Shown: in pieces, positions 51,074 through 60,528 of the stretch
Position numbering within the stretch: the first letter of the stretch is position 1
Layout: each line of letters opens with the position of its first letter
Notes under the pieces: model-generated
What the model saw: only the letters and a program-made list of their open reading frames with translations
Databases searched by the model: none
What the model was told of the DNA's origin: nothing
Translations under genes and position numbers: made by a program
DNA from: Cellvibrionaceae bacterium
GTDB lineage: Bacteria; Pseudomonadota; Gammaproteobacteria; Pseudomonadales; Cellvibrionaceae
NCBI GenBank assembly: GCA_021151525.1
Contig: JAGKXD010000001.1
Coordinates: forward strand, 62,001 to 126,000
Length of the DNA stretch: 64,000 nucleotides
Direction of reading: 5' to 3'

Positions 51074-52147
51074 TTAGCGATGTTTGATTTTATCGCTCGC
51101 TTTCAAGCCTGAAACAATTTCAATATTAATGCCGTCTGATAAGCCGGTTTTTACTTCGCGCTTTTCAAACTTTTGTGGTGCAGTTTCAACTTCAACGAAG
51201 TTTGCCTTGTCTTCAATCATCAAGTTACCTTCATTGATTGCTAGGACGTTTTCTTTTTTCTCCAAGACTATGTCGGCATTGGCGCTGTAGTTAGAGCGCA
51301 GGAACAAATCTTTGTTGAGCTTCACAGCAGCGCGAATAGTAAATTTAATGGTGCCTTGGTCAGTTACACCTTTAGGTGAAATATATTCCAATACGGCGGT
51401 GAATGGTTTGCCTTGCAGCGCACCGATGTTCAACACCAACTCCATGCCTTCTTTCAATTTGCCGACTTCTGATTCATCCACCAAGCCTTCAAAAATCATA
51501 TCGTTCATGTCGGCTAGGGTTGCCAATGAAGTACCTGATTGGAAGGTACTTGATTCAACAATAAACGCACCCTCTTTGTTGGGAACATCCAACACCATGC
51601 CATCAACTGTTGCTGGAATCAGGTTAGATACCTTGTCCGAATTTTTGGTCGCACCCGATTTCAACAACGCCAAAGCATTTTCAGCATTATTAACCGCTTC
51701 GCGCTGTAAGTCGTAAGATACTAAAAATTTGTTGTATTCAGATTCTGAAATCAATTTTTGCGCGAAGAGCTTTTTCTGACGATTGTATTCAACCTCAGAA
51801 TTCTGCAAATTAATTTTTGCGCTCTGTACTTGCGATTCTGCTGAGTTCACGTTGAGCATATTAGGGCGCAAGGTAATCTTGGCGAGAATGTCGCCCTTCT
51901 TAACCGTTTGGCCAGCAATCACATAAACCTTTTCCACTACACCGGATACTTGCGATTTCACTTCAATTTCACGGCGCGGAATCACTTTACCAATAGCCAC
52001 TGTTTTTTTAATGATGGTGGTAGTAGATGGACTATCCACTGTATAAACCACAGGTGCCTGTTGCGATTTTTTGTACAAAAAGACGATGGTGCCAATAAAA
52101 ATTATTGCCACCAGACCTAGTACACCAAACATAATGATCTTTTTCAT
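51074..52147 (-). CDS. periplasmic adaptor (MacA/HlyD-type) of an ABC export system
   Basis: The 357-residue protein has an N-terminal membrane helix (about 5-25), a biotinyl-lipoyl-like half (KSQVSGVVEKVYVIAGQTVK and later VDGMVLDVPNKEGAF), a coiled-coil hairpin (about 100-165) and a beta-barrel domain (VDESEVGKLKEG). It bridges the inner-membrane permease to an outer-membrane channel. GAAGGGAAA precedes the ATG. Last gene of the cluster. No TolC-like channel gene is in the window. Confidence 0.92.
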   Translation of the reverse strand: MKKIIMFGVLGLVAIIFIGTIVFLYKKSQQAPVVYTVDSPSTTTIIKKTVAIGKVIPRREIEVKSQVSGVVEKVYVIAGQTVKKGDILAKITLRPNMLNVNSAESQVQSAKINLQNSEVEYNRQKKLFAQKLISESEYNKFLVSYDLQREAVNNAENALALLKSGATKNSDKVSNLIPATVDGMVLDVPNKEGAFIVESSTFQSGTSLATLADMNDMIFEGLVDESEVGKLKEGMELVLNIGALQGKPFTAVLEYISPKGVTDQGTIKFTIRAAVKLNKDLFLRSNYSANADIVLEKKENVLAINEGNLMIEDKANFVEVETAPQKFEKREVKTGLSDGINIEIVSGLKASDKIKHR

Positions 52148-52218
52148 TTTCCCTTCGTACCTTTTTTGGAAATTGCTAAATAAAATTATTAAAAATAAAC
52201 CTTGTTCGTATTTGAAAA

Positions 52219-53484
52219 TTATTCGTCTTGTAATGCCACAATCGGATTAACACTTGCTGCTTTAGCCGCTGGCAATAGCGAGGCCAATACACCAGCAATA
52301 ACCAAGACTATGAGAGCCATAATGGCGGTTTTAAAATCTACTTCAGGGTGCCTAAACATGCCTGCCTTGCCACCGTTGGCGGCCATAATTGCGCTCACAC
52401 CTTCCAGCAAGAACACACTGAATACTAAGCCGCAGTAGCCAGCAACCGCGGTGATAAATACTGACTCTTGCATAATCATGGTGACAATTGTGCTCGGCGT
52501 TGCACCCAAGGCTTTGCGCAAACCAATTTCGCGGGTACGCTCTTTCACCACAATGAGCATGATGTTTCCTACACCAATGGCACCCGCCATAATCGTGCCT
52601 ATGGCAACTATCCAACTAAATACTTTAATACCGGTAAACAAGCCGTAAATTTTGTCGAATTCGTTTTGTAAATTAAAACTGCCAAACACGCCTAAATCTT
52701 TTGGATCAACTTTATTTTTTTCCGCCAAGTAATCTTTAACCCCTTGCTCCGCAACGGAGGCATGAATTCCCGGTTTAGGAATCACGACAAAACTACCCAC
52801 CCAACTCACTTGGTTAAACGAGTAACGCAGCGTGTCATTGGGAATATATATTTTTTCTTCTTCGGTACTGCCGGGATTGGTATCGCTAGTCTTATAAACG
52901 CCGACTACCTGAAAACTAATACCGGAAATTGTAATGTCGGAACCAATTACCTTTTCACCCGGTTTAAATAATTGGGTTTTTACGCGCGCGCCAATAATGG
53001 CAACTTTGCGGTGCTTTTCATCGTCAAGTTCGTTGATATAACGGCCTTCTTCCATTGTTTGTTGATGAATGCTTGCCATACCAGCGTGAGTGCCTTGAAT
53101 AGAAAAGCTGCCGTTTTTATCTTTGTAAACTGTGTAGGCCGGAGAGCCGCCCCAAATACCCACACTGTTTTGTGCGTAAATTTTGCCAACGCTAGGCACA
53201 TGGTTGCGAATACCTTCCACATCTTCTGCTTTTAATCCGATGCTTCTACCTACCGGCATTCCTTTATAGGGAATTTGCGTTTTACTTTGCGACCAAATCC
53301 AGGCCGTAGGAGGAACCGATTTAAAATCTTCAATCACACCATTTTCCAAACCTTTACCCGCGCCCAGCAAAATCGTGAGCATAAAAATGCCCCAGAAAAC
53401 ACCAAATGCCGTTAAGCTCGTGCGCAATTTGTGCTGGCTAAGTGTGCTAAAAATTTCTTGCCATTTTTCAGTATCAATAATCAT
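52219..53484 (-). CDS. MacB-like ABC transporter permease (pair 1, second member)
   Basis: The 421-residue protein has TM1 after KLRTSLTAFGVFWGIFML, a periplasmic MacB_PCD domain (about 45-270) and three C-terminal helices of an FtsX domain with VGNIMLIVVKERTREIGLRK followed by ALGATPSTI. This is MacB without the ATPase domain. It ends PIVALQDE, the same as the second member of the other pair. It most likely acts with the permease encoded 11 bp upstream as a heterodimer. Confidence 0.93.
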   Translation of the reverse strand: MIIDTEKWQEIFSTLSQHKLRTSLTAFGVFWGIFMLTILLGAGKGLENGVIEDFKSVPPTAWIWSQSKTQIPYKGMPVGRSIGLKAEDVEGIRNHVPSVGKIYAQNSVGIWGGSPAYTVYKDKNGSFSIQGTHAGMASIHQQTMEEGRYINELDDEKHRKVAIIGARVKTQLFKPGEKVIGSDITISGISFQVVGVYKTSDTNPGSTEEEKIYIPNDTLRYSFNQVSWVGSFVVIPKPGIHASVAEQGVKDYLAEKNKVDPKDLGVFGSFNLQNEFDKIYGLFTGIKVFSWIVAIGTIMAGAIGVGNIMLIVVKERTREIGLRKALGATPSTIVTMIMQESVFITAVAGYCGLVFSVFLLEGVSAIMAANGGKAGMFRHPEVDFKTAIMALIVLVIAGVLASLLPAAKAASVNPIVALQDE

Positions 53485-53495
53485 GACAATATTCC

Positions 53496-54734
53496 TTAGT
53501 CCGCGCGCATGGCTTCAATGGGCATGATGCGCGCTGCTTTTAATGCTGGTACTAATCCTGCCAAAGCACCTACCACCACTAAAAGAATGATTGCTGTCAT
53601 GGCCACCTGAAAATCGACTTCAGGATTTTGAAAGAAGCTCATTTTGGCTCCTGATTTTCTCAATCCATAGGACACCAATTCCAAGAGAGCCACACCTAAA
53701 ACCATTCCCATATAGCCAGCGATACTCGTCACCAAAATAGATTCCATTAGCAAAGTACCAACAATATTTTTCGGTGTCGCACCTAATGCTTTACGAATAC
53801 CAATTTCACGGGTGCGCTCTTTTACGGTGATGATCATGATGTTACTGATACCGACAATACCTGCCGCCAAAGTACCCATGCCCACAAACCAAATAATCGC
53901 TTTAATACCGATAAATAAACCGTTCACCATTTTTGCGGGTTCGGCCATATTGAATGAGCGAATCGCGCGTTTATCTTCTGGCGATACTGTGTGACGGCGC
54001 TGTAGTAACTCAATGACTTTTTTCTCTAACGCAAAACCATCTGCACCTTGCGTTGGGCGCAACCAAATAGTTTGTACTGTATTGCCACTGCCAAACACTT
54101 TGCGGTAGGTTGTATCTGGAATATAAATGCGCTCTGAATCGCGGCCACGATTGCCTTTATCGTGAAAGACACCAACCACTTTCATAACCACACCGTTAAT
54201 GCGCACTTCTTTGCCGACTGGATCGAAATCTTTACCAAAGATTTTTTCAACAACCGCTGTACCCAACTCACAAATTTTGCGATTGTCTTGTTGATCCAAT
54301 GGATTTATTTTGCGGCCAAGATTAAAAGGTACAGACTCTTTGATTTTGAAATAATCGTCGGGGATGCCGTGTACATCAAAATTGCCTAACTTTTTTTCAA
54401 AGGTAATTGTGGCACCACCGGTTTGGTTTTCAGATGAAATAAAACGCACGTTGGGAATTTGCTGTTTAATCGCCTGAATATCTTCCTGATTCATTTGCAC
54501 GTAACGACCTAAACCCATGCCGTTATAGGCAACCGATGTTGTACCTGAGAACACAATAATAAAATCCATGACTTCACTGCCAAAGTCATCGTAAACGCCG
54601 TTTTGCATCCCCTTACCTGCACCGAGCATAAGGATCAACATGAAAATACCCCAGAACACTCCGAAGGCAGTGAGCAGCGTGCGCAATTTATTTTGGCGCA
54701 GGGTAAATAAAATTTCTTGTAAGCCATCCCACAT
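53496..54734 (-). CDS. MacB-like ABC transporter permease (pair 1, first member)
   Basis: The 412-residue protein has the same layout as its neighbour: KLRTLLTAFGVFWGIFML, a periplasmic domain, and ISNIMIITVKERTREIGIRK followed by ALGATPKNI, ending PIEAMRAD. The ATPase gene ends 5 bp before its start, so the two are coupled. It is closer in sequence to the first member of the other pair (ending PVEAMRAE) than to its own partner. Confidence 0.93.
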   Translation of the reverse strand: MWDGLQEILFTLRQNKLRTLLTAFGVFWGIFMLILMLGAGKGMQNGVYDDFGSEVMDFIIVFSGTTSVAYNGMGLGRYVQMNQEDIQAIKQQIPNVRFISSENQTGGATITFEKKLGNFDVHGIPDDYFKIKESVPFNLGRKINPLDQQDNRKICELGTAVVEKIFGKDFDPVGKEVRINGVVMKVVGVFHDKGNRGRDSERIYIPDTTYRKVFGSGNTVQTIWLRPTQGADGFALEKKVIELLQRRHTVSPEDKRAIRSFNMAEPAKMVNGLFIGIKAIIWFVGMGTLAAGIVGISNIMIITVKERTREIGIRKALGATPKNIVGTLLMESILVTSIAGYMGMVLGVALLELVSYGLRKSGAKMSFFQNPEVDFQVAMTAIILLVVVGALAGLVPALKAARIMPIEAMRAD

Positions 54735-54739
54735 AATAA

Positions 54740-55465
54740 TTAACCCAGAATTTCTTCTTCGTCCTGTTCAGATTTTTCATCTGCACTATGTGAATGATGC
54801 TTACCCGCTACGATCAAACCGTCTTTCAAAATAATTTGGCGTTGGGTTTGATCGGCAATATCTTGCTCGTGGGTCACAATCACAATGGTGTTACCGAGCT
54901 GATGAATATCTTTCATCAGCGACATTACTTCTTGCGTGGTTTGGCTATCCAAAGCACCTGTCGGTTCATCCGCCAAAATAACTTTGGGTTTAGTGACCAG
55001 CGCGCGTGCAATAGCGACACGCTGCTTTTGTCCACCGGATAATTCATTCGGCATAAATTTAGCACGGTGATCCAAGCCCACCATTTCCAAATATTGTGCT
55101 GCTCGGTAGTTGCGCTCTTTGCGGCCAACACCTTGGTAGTACAACGGCAGGGCTACATTTTCAGTCGCGTTTTTAAAGGGCAATAGATTGAAGGATTGAA
55201 ATACAAAACCGAGCAGTTCATTGCGCATATGCGCTGCAGTTTTTTCTTTCAAATTTTTAATTTCACGACCTGCGAGAAAATAATCCCCTTGGTCGTGGTT
55301 ATCCAGAATACCGAGAATGTTAAGCAGGGTTGATTTACCCGAACCCGACGAACCCATAATGGACACCAGCTCGCCTTCGCGAATGTGCAGGTCTATACCC
55401 TTGAGCACATGCAGCGGCTGTTCGCCAGAGTGATAATATTTGTGGATGTTATGTAGTTTAATCAT
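54740..55465 (-). CDS. ABC transporter ATP-binding protein (MacB/LolD type)
   Basis: The 241-residue protein has Walker A (GSSGSGKST), the signature LSGGQKQRVAIARAL, Walker B (VILADEPTGALD) and the H-loop (IVIVTHEQD). The C-terminus carries an unusual His/Glu-rich tail (KHHSHSADEKSEQDEEE). It powers export by the permeases. It is the only ATPase in the cluster although four permeases are encoded, so it probably serves both pairs, or the upstream pair has a partner elsewhere. Confidence 0.95.
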   Translation of the reverse strand: MIKLHNIHKYYHSGEQPLHVLKGIDLHIREGELVSIMGSSGSGKSTLLNILGILDNHDQGDYFLAGREIKNLKEKTAAHMRNELLGFVFQSFNLLPFKNATENVALPLYYQGVGRKERNYRAAQYLEMVGLDHRAKFMPNELSGGQKQRVAIARALVTKPKVILADEPTGALDSQTTQEVMSLMKDIHQLGNTIVIVTHEQDIADQTQRQIILKDGLIVAGKHHSHSADEKSEQDEEEILG

Positions 55466-55675
55466 GATACTTTTATCCTATGGGACCAATGGCATCCTAT
55501 AAATGCACAGGTTTTTACCTACACAAGCTTAATCACTATTTAGGATATGGCTGATTTTTTTACCTTCGTTAACAAAAACATGACAAGTGTCAGCGCTCTA
55601 TCTTCAATTAAACCTAGTCTTATATCTACTTTGACGCTTAGCCAATTAATTTAGATTCACCTGCGTCAAAATTAT

Positions 55676-56944
55676 TTACTCATCTTGCAAGGCGACTATA
55701 GGATTTACCGATGCAGCCTTCATGGCAGGCAATAAAGACGCTAAGACACCTGTAACTATGAGCACTGTTAGCGCCATTAATGCCGTGCCTATATCAATAA
55801 ACGGCGATGCGAACATACCGCCGCCCTTCCCCATTTTGTCCAAAATGGCTTTTACAATTTCCAGTAAGACAACACCGGTAACTAAACCGCTATAGCCTGC
55901 CAATAGCGTAATGACTAAAGATTCTTGTACGATCATCCAACTAATTTTGCTCGGCGTTGCACCCAAGGCTTTGCGTAAACCTATTTCGCGCGTGCGCTCC
56001 TTGACTACCACTAACATAATATTGCCCACACCAATAACGCCGGCGATGATGGTTCCAATGGCAACCATCCAACTAAAGCCCACTATGCCAGTCACCAAAC
56101 TTTGCTGTTGTTGATAGAATTTTTCGTGATTCCAACCGCCCAGCACACCTTTGTCATCAGGGTGAACCTTGTGACGCTCATATAACAGTGCTTTTACCTG
56201 ACTCTCAACCTCCGCTGAACTGTGGCCGGGTTTAGGCGTAAAAAAAATTAAATCGAAACTACTCATAGCATTAAATGCCTGACGCAAAGTTTCATTCGGC
56301 AAAAAAATGGAGGTATTACTTTGCTCAGCACCTTCGCTAGAAAAATTTCGGTAAACGCCAATAACCTGAAAATTTACGCCTTTGATTTCGATCGTTTTGC
56401 CGATGGGATTTTTTTCGTTTTTAAATAACACTTCTTTTACGCGAGTGCCAATTACTGCAACTTTGCGTCGCTCTTTTTCATCGAGATCATCGACATACCG
56501 ACCTTCGATCACACGCGATACGCTGGGAAATTCGTAAGGCAGAAAACCAGCATGGGTTCCAGACACGGGAAAAGTGCCATTGAGATTATCGTAAACAACA
56601 GGTTGGGGTGTGCCCCAGCCCCCTATGGCATTTTTACCTTGAATCATTTTAACCGTAGAAATTTTTTGCTTTATGGCTTGCACATCTTCCGGCTTCAATT
56701 GAATTCTCCTGCCTTTGCCTAAACCCATGTAAGGCATTTGCGTGGTGTTGGATGACCACATAAGGAGTACATTATTATTTTCGTGAAAGTCTGCTTCCAC
56801 TTTGTAACCGAACCCTCCGCCAAAGCCCAAGAGAACGACTAACATAAATATTCCCCAAAACACGCCGAAGGCAGTGAGTGAGGTACGCAATTTTTGTTTG
56901 CCGAAGCTACTAAAAATTTCTTGCCATTTATCCCAATCAATCAT
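55676..56944 (-). CDS. MacB-like ABC transporter permease (pair 2, second member)
   Basis: I start at ATG 56944 (MIDWDKWQE), which has AAGGA seven bases upstream; the longer frame overlaps the preceding gene. The product has about 422 residues with KLRTSLTAFGVFWGIFMLVV, a periplasmic domain and VGNIMLVVVKERTREIGLRK followed by ALGATPSKI, ending PIVALQDE. It is a paralogue of the permease at 52219-53484. A 210-bp gap separates it from the ATPase gene and may carry a second promoter. Confidence 0.93.
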   Translation of the reverse strand: MIDWDKWQEIFSSFGKQKLRTSLTAFGVFWGIFMLVVLLGFGGGFGYKVEADFHENNNVLLMWSSNTTQMPYMGLGKGRRIQLKPEDVQAIKQKISTVKMIQGKNAIGGWGTPQPVVYDNLNGTFPVSGTHAGFLPYEFPSVSRVIEGRYVDDLDEKERRKVAVIGTRVKEVLFKNEKNPIGKTIEIKGVNFQVIGVYRNFSSEGAEQSNTSIFLPNETLRQAFNAMSSFDLIFFTPKPGHSSAEVESQVKALLYERHKVHPDDKGVLGGWNHEKFYQQQQSLVTGIVGFSWMVAIGTIIAGVIGVGNIMLVVVKERTREIGLRKALGATPSKISWMIVQESLVITLLAGYSGLVTGVVLLEIVKAILDKMGKGGGMFASPFIDIGTALMALTVLIVTGVLASLLPAMKAASVNPIVALQDE

Positions 56945-56954
56945 GATTATTTCC

Positions 56955-58205
56955 TTATTCAGCGCGCATGGCTTCAACAGGCATTATGCGCGCGGCGCGC
57001 AAGGCAGGCATCAAACCCGCTAATAGGCCGGCAATTACTAGCAAACACAGCGCGCTAATCGCCACACGTAAATCAATTTCGGGCTGCTGGAAATAGGGTA
57101 ATTCAATCTGCATTTTTTTAAGCAGCATCGAAACAATTTCCAAAATGCCAATTCCAACAACTAAACCTGTATAACCTGCAACGCCGGTTACCAATACAGA
57201 TTCCATTAATAAACCAACTATAATTTCATTGGGACGCGCACCAATTGCTTTGCGAATGCCAATTTCACGCGTGCGTTCTTTTACGGTGATAATCATGATG
57301 TTGCTGACACCAACAATGCCCGCCAACAGAGTGCCTATACCTACCATCCAAATAAACATATTCAAACCCGTAAAGACTTCATTGATTTGTTCGGCGTCGC
57401 GCGCTTTATTAGCCACTTCAATTGCACGGACATCATTGGGCGCAATTTTGTGGCGCAGCTTTAGGAGCTGCATAATTTTTTCTTCGAGCTCTATACCATT
57501 GACACCGGGTTGAGGGCGCACCGTAATCAACGCAACATTAATGCCGCCACCAAAGGCTTTTTTGAAGGCGCTTACCGGCATATAAATGCGTTCCGACATG
57601 CGGCCTTGATTGCCTTTATCAAAAAACAAACCAATCACTTTAAACGCAATGCCATTGATACTAATTTCTTTGCCAATCGCTTCTGCATGATTGGAAAATA
57701 ATCGCTCGCTCACCTTGGTGCCAATCACCACAACTTTGCGATTTTCATTTTGGTCGCCTTTATTCAAACGGCGGCCATCATTGAACTCGACTTTTTCTTT
57801 GATATTAAAATATTGATCGGCCACGCCCAACACACCAAAGCTGCCCGACTTTAAACCGAAGGTGACGGAAATATCAGACCCAGTAAAAGTACCCAGCGGA
57901 TTTTCGCTGGAGATATAACGCACACCGGGAATTTGCTGGCGAATTGCCGCCATGTCTTCTTCCGTGAGATTGATTTGGCGGCCAATGGGAAAGCCCATAA
58001 AGGCAACAGAGGTAACACTGGGGAAAATCCAGATGGAGTCGGCAACGTCATTGCTCCAACCATCGGAAAAGGCTTTTTGCATGCCACGCCCTGCGCCTAG
58101 CAGCAGAATCAGCATCAAAATGCCCCAGAACACCCCAAAGGCAGTCAGCGCCGTACGCAGCTTGTTTTGGCGCAGCGTATAGAAAATTTCCTCTAAACCA
58201 TCCAT
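56955..58205 (-). CDS. MacB-like ABC transporter permease (pair 2, first member)
   Basis: The 416-residue protein has KLRTALTAFGVFWGILML, the MacB_PCD domain and VSNIMIITVKERTREIGIRK followed by AIGARPNEI, ending PVEAMRAE. It is a paralogue of the permease at 53496-54734. It is the first gene of the export cluster, starting 168 bp after the leuA terminator region; its stop precedes the next start by 10 bp. Confidence 0.93.
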   Translation of the reverse strand: MDGLEEIFYTLRQNKLRTALTAFGVFWGILMLILLLGAGRGMQKAFSDGWSNDVADSIWIFPSVTSVAFMGFPIGRQINLTEEDMAAIRQQIPGVRYISSENPLGTFTGSDISVTFGLKSGSFGVLGVADQYFNIKEKVEFNDGRRLNKGDQNENRKVVVIGTKVSERLFSNHAEAIGKEISINGIAFKVIGLFFDKGNQGRMSERIYMPVSAFKKAFGGGINVALITVRPQPGVNGIELEEKIMQLLKLRHKIAPNDVRAIEVANKARDAEQINEVFTGLNMFIWMVGIGTLLAGIVGVSNIMIITVKERTREIGIRKAIGARPNEIIVGLLMESVLVTGVAGYTGLVVGIGILEIVSMLLKKMQIELPYFQQPEIDLRVAISALCLLVIAGLLAGLMPALRAARIMPVEAMRAE

Positions 58206-58308
58206 TGCAACTTCTCTATCTTTGTTCTGATTACCCTGTTAGTGGCCATAGTGTGGCAGGAGTTCCTGATGAGACACAAATTCCTGTGGATTAGATTCAG
58301 GCAGAAAA

Positions 58309-58345
58309 TAAAAAAGCGCAGCCCTAGGGTTTAGGGCTGCGCTTT
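58309..58345 (-). terminator. intrinsic terminator of leuA
   Basis: GCGCAGCCCTA (58316-58326) pairs perfectly with TAGGGCTGCGC (58332-58342). On the minus strand a run of T residues follows. Located about 28 bp after the leuA stop. Confidence 0.92.
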
Positions 58346-58372
58346 TACGATTAAGCTTTATAGTATTAACGG

Positions 58373-60037
58373 TTAACCAATCGCCCCACTACGATTAACG
58401 CCGTTAATTAAGGCTTTCACTGCTGAGGTGATGATGTTGCGATCTTGGCCTACGCCGTAAATCGTTTTACCGTTTACTTTCACTTCTACGTAGGTCACCG
58501 CCGCTACGTCGGAACCTTCACCAACAGAGTGTTCGTGGTAGTCGATCACATGCACTTCTTTGTCGATAAACTGGCTAATCGCATGAGCCGTTGCATCAAT
58601 GGGCCCGTTGCCGCTGCCGCTGATTTGCACGGTTTCATTTTTGTGTTGCGCGTGGATGACTATATCAACCTGATGGGTATCATCTTGCTCAGTGAACTTG
58701 CTGGATTGATAAGTAATAGGCGAATTCACAGCAAAATATTCATCGTTAAAAATTTTAACGATATCCGCGCTCTTCACTTCTTTACCTGTTGCATCACTCA
58801 CTTTTTGTACTGCCGCACTGAATTCAATTTGCAAACGACGTGGCAATTGCAAACCAGCCTCTTGTTGCAACAAGAAACTCACACCGCCTTTGCCCGATTG
58901 CGCATTCACTCGCACAACCGCATCGTAACTGCGATTTAAATCGGCAGGGTCGATGGGCAAATAGGGAACTTCCCACAAGCCTTCTTTTTTCTGAACCGCA
59001 AAACCTTTTTTAATGGCATCCTGATGCGAACCCGAGAATGCAGTGAACACCAATTCGCCTGCATAAGGATGACGCGGATGCACTGGCAATTGTGTGCACT
59101 CTTCGTGCAACTTGCGCACCTTGTCGATATCGGAAAAATCCAAACCGGGGTGAATGCCTTGCGAATACAAATTCAATGCAAGCGTTACCAAATCCACATT
59201 ACCAGTGCGTTCGCCGTTACCGAACAAACAACCTTCAACGCGATCTGCACCGGCCATTACCGCCAATTCTGCCGCAGCAACTGCGGTGCCGCGATCATTG
59301 TGTGGATGCACGCTGATAATAATGGAATCGCGCTTGTTGATATTGCGATGCATCCATTCGATTTGATCCGCGTAAGTATTCGGTGTATTCATTTCTACCG
59401 TAGCGGGCAAATTCAAAATCAATTTTTTCTGCGGTGTTGGTTGCCAAACATCAACCACGGCATCGCAAACATCTTTTACAAAATCAATTTCGGTGCTGGA
59501 AAAAACTTCTGGCGAATATTGATAAGTCCAATCAACTTCCGGTGCAGTTTCGGTTAACTGCTTACACCACTTGGTGCCTTGGATGGCGATATTCTTTACG
59601 CCTTCTTTATCGGTGTTGTATACGATTTTTCTAAAAGCTGGAGCCAAAGGATTGTACATGTGCAAAATCGCACGCTTGGCGCCGCGCAAACTCTGCACGG
59701 TTTTTTCGATCAAATCGAAACGCGCTTGTACCAAAACTTCGATGGTCACATCATCGGGAATTAAATTTTCTTCAATCAAGGTACGCGCAAATTTGTAATC
59801 AATTTCACTCGCGGAGGTGAAACCAATTTCAATTTCTTTAAAACCTATCGCCACCAATTCTTTAAACATACGCAGCTTGGTTGCAACTGACATAGGGTCG
59901 ATGAGTGCCTGATTGCCATCACGTAAATCTGTGCTCATCCAAATGGGTGGCTTCACAATAAAATTATTGGGCCATTGGCGGTCGGGCAAACTCACGCCGA
60001 CAAAGCGTTGGTACTTGGTGGATGGATTGGCAATCAT
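58373..60037 (-). CDS. leuA: 2-isopropylmalate synthase
   Basis: The start at ATG 60037 (MIANPSTKYQRF) has GGAG six bases upstream and matches the usual start of this long LeuA type; the frame is open 66 bp further upstream. The product has about 554 residues. The catalytic TIM barrel contains MSTDLRDGNQAL (metal and substrate binding) and HPHNDRGTAVAAAE; the C-terminal LeuA dimer/regulatory domain (about 430-550) includes GNGPIDATAHA and a final ALINGVNRSGA. It joins acetyl-CoA and 2-oxoisovalerate in the first step of leucine synthesis and is normally feedback-inhibited by leucine. Divergent from an Lrp-family regulator. Confidence 0.96.
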   Translation of the reverse strand: MIANPSTKYQRFVGVSLPDRQWPNNFIVKPPIWMSTDLRDGNQALIDPMSVATKLRMFKELVAIGFKEIEIGFTSASEIDYKFARTLIEENLIPDDVTIEVLVQARFDLIEKTVQSLRGAKRAILHMYNPLAPAFRKIVYNTDKEGVKNIAIQGTKWCKQLTETAPEVDWTYQYSPEVFSSTEIDFVKDVCDAVVDVWQPTPQKKLILNLPATVEMNTPNTYADQIEWMHRNINKRDSIIISVHPHNDRGTAVAAAELAVMAGADRVEGCLFGNGERTGNVDLVTLALNLYSQGIHPGLDFSDIDKVRKLHEECTQLPVHPRHPYAGELVFTAFSGSHQDAIKKGFAVQKKEGLWEVPYLPIDPADLNRSYDAVVRVNAQSGKGGVSFLLQQEAGLQLPRRLQIEFSAAVQKVSDATGKEVKSADIVKIFNDEYFAVNSPITYQSSKFTEQDDTHQVDIVIHAQHKNETVQISGSGNGPIDATAHAISQFIDKEVHVIDYHEHSVGEGSDVAAVTYVEVKVNGKTIYGVGQDRNIITSAVKALINGVNRSGAIG

Positions 60038-60528
60038 GGCGAACTCCGTTGCATGTTTAAAAATAGCGAGTGGCTTCACCTGAGGAGAATACTTGCGAGT
60101 CATTGCGGGTTGGCGATGACTGACGGAGGCGATTTCAAAGTCTGGTTAACTTTTACCCCTCCGCCCAAGTACTGGCTTGTGGCGTTTACTCCGAACCTTG
60201 GCTCTGGATAAAGACAAAGGCACTGTTATCAGGTTGAACACAGTATAGGTAGATTCTGCTGGCAGATGATTGCTAAGATTGTCGCCATAGAGATATTTAA
60301 GCAATTTTATGCCAATATATGTTTTATTATTGATACATTAATTCAATTCCAGAGTTAATTCAGTGTAGATATGTGAGACCGTCAGCAACAGGGATGTTGA
60401 TGACGAGCCCCCACGGACGACCCACATGGATGTGGGAAGTTTCTCGAAGCGCCGGGAGCGCGTAGAGATGGGTTTACGGCGTGTCTCACATATCTATACC
60501 GGATTAACGACACTCAAAGAGCACACCT
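60038..60528. other. divergent leuA-lrp intergenic region
   Basis: The 491-bp gap carries the leuA leader on one side and, on the other, the repeat element at 60365-60498 immediately upstream of the lrp start. I looked for a Leu-rich leader peptide before leuA and found none that is convincing, so classical leucine attenuation is not supported here. Confidence 0.4.
60365..60498. repeat. 130-bp structured repeat with 13-bp terminal inverted repeats upstream of lrp
   Basis: AGATATGTGAGAC at 60367-60379 is exactly mirrored at 60483-60495. Inside are three hairpins: GTCAGCAACA/TGTTGATGAC (10 bp, one mismatch), CCCACA-TGGA-TGTGGG (perfect), and GCGC-CGGGA-GCGC inside TCTC/GAGA. It ends 30 bp before the lrp ATG. 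The form fits a MITE or a dispersed structured repeat inserted in the promoter region. Confidence 0.65.

Noticed and set aside
60038..60103. Open 22-codon extension upstream of leuA as N-terminus or leader peptide
   Set aside because: The GGAG site and the conserved MIANPSTKY start favour ATG 60037, and the extension is not rich in Leu codons.
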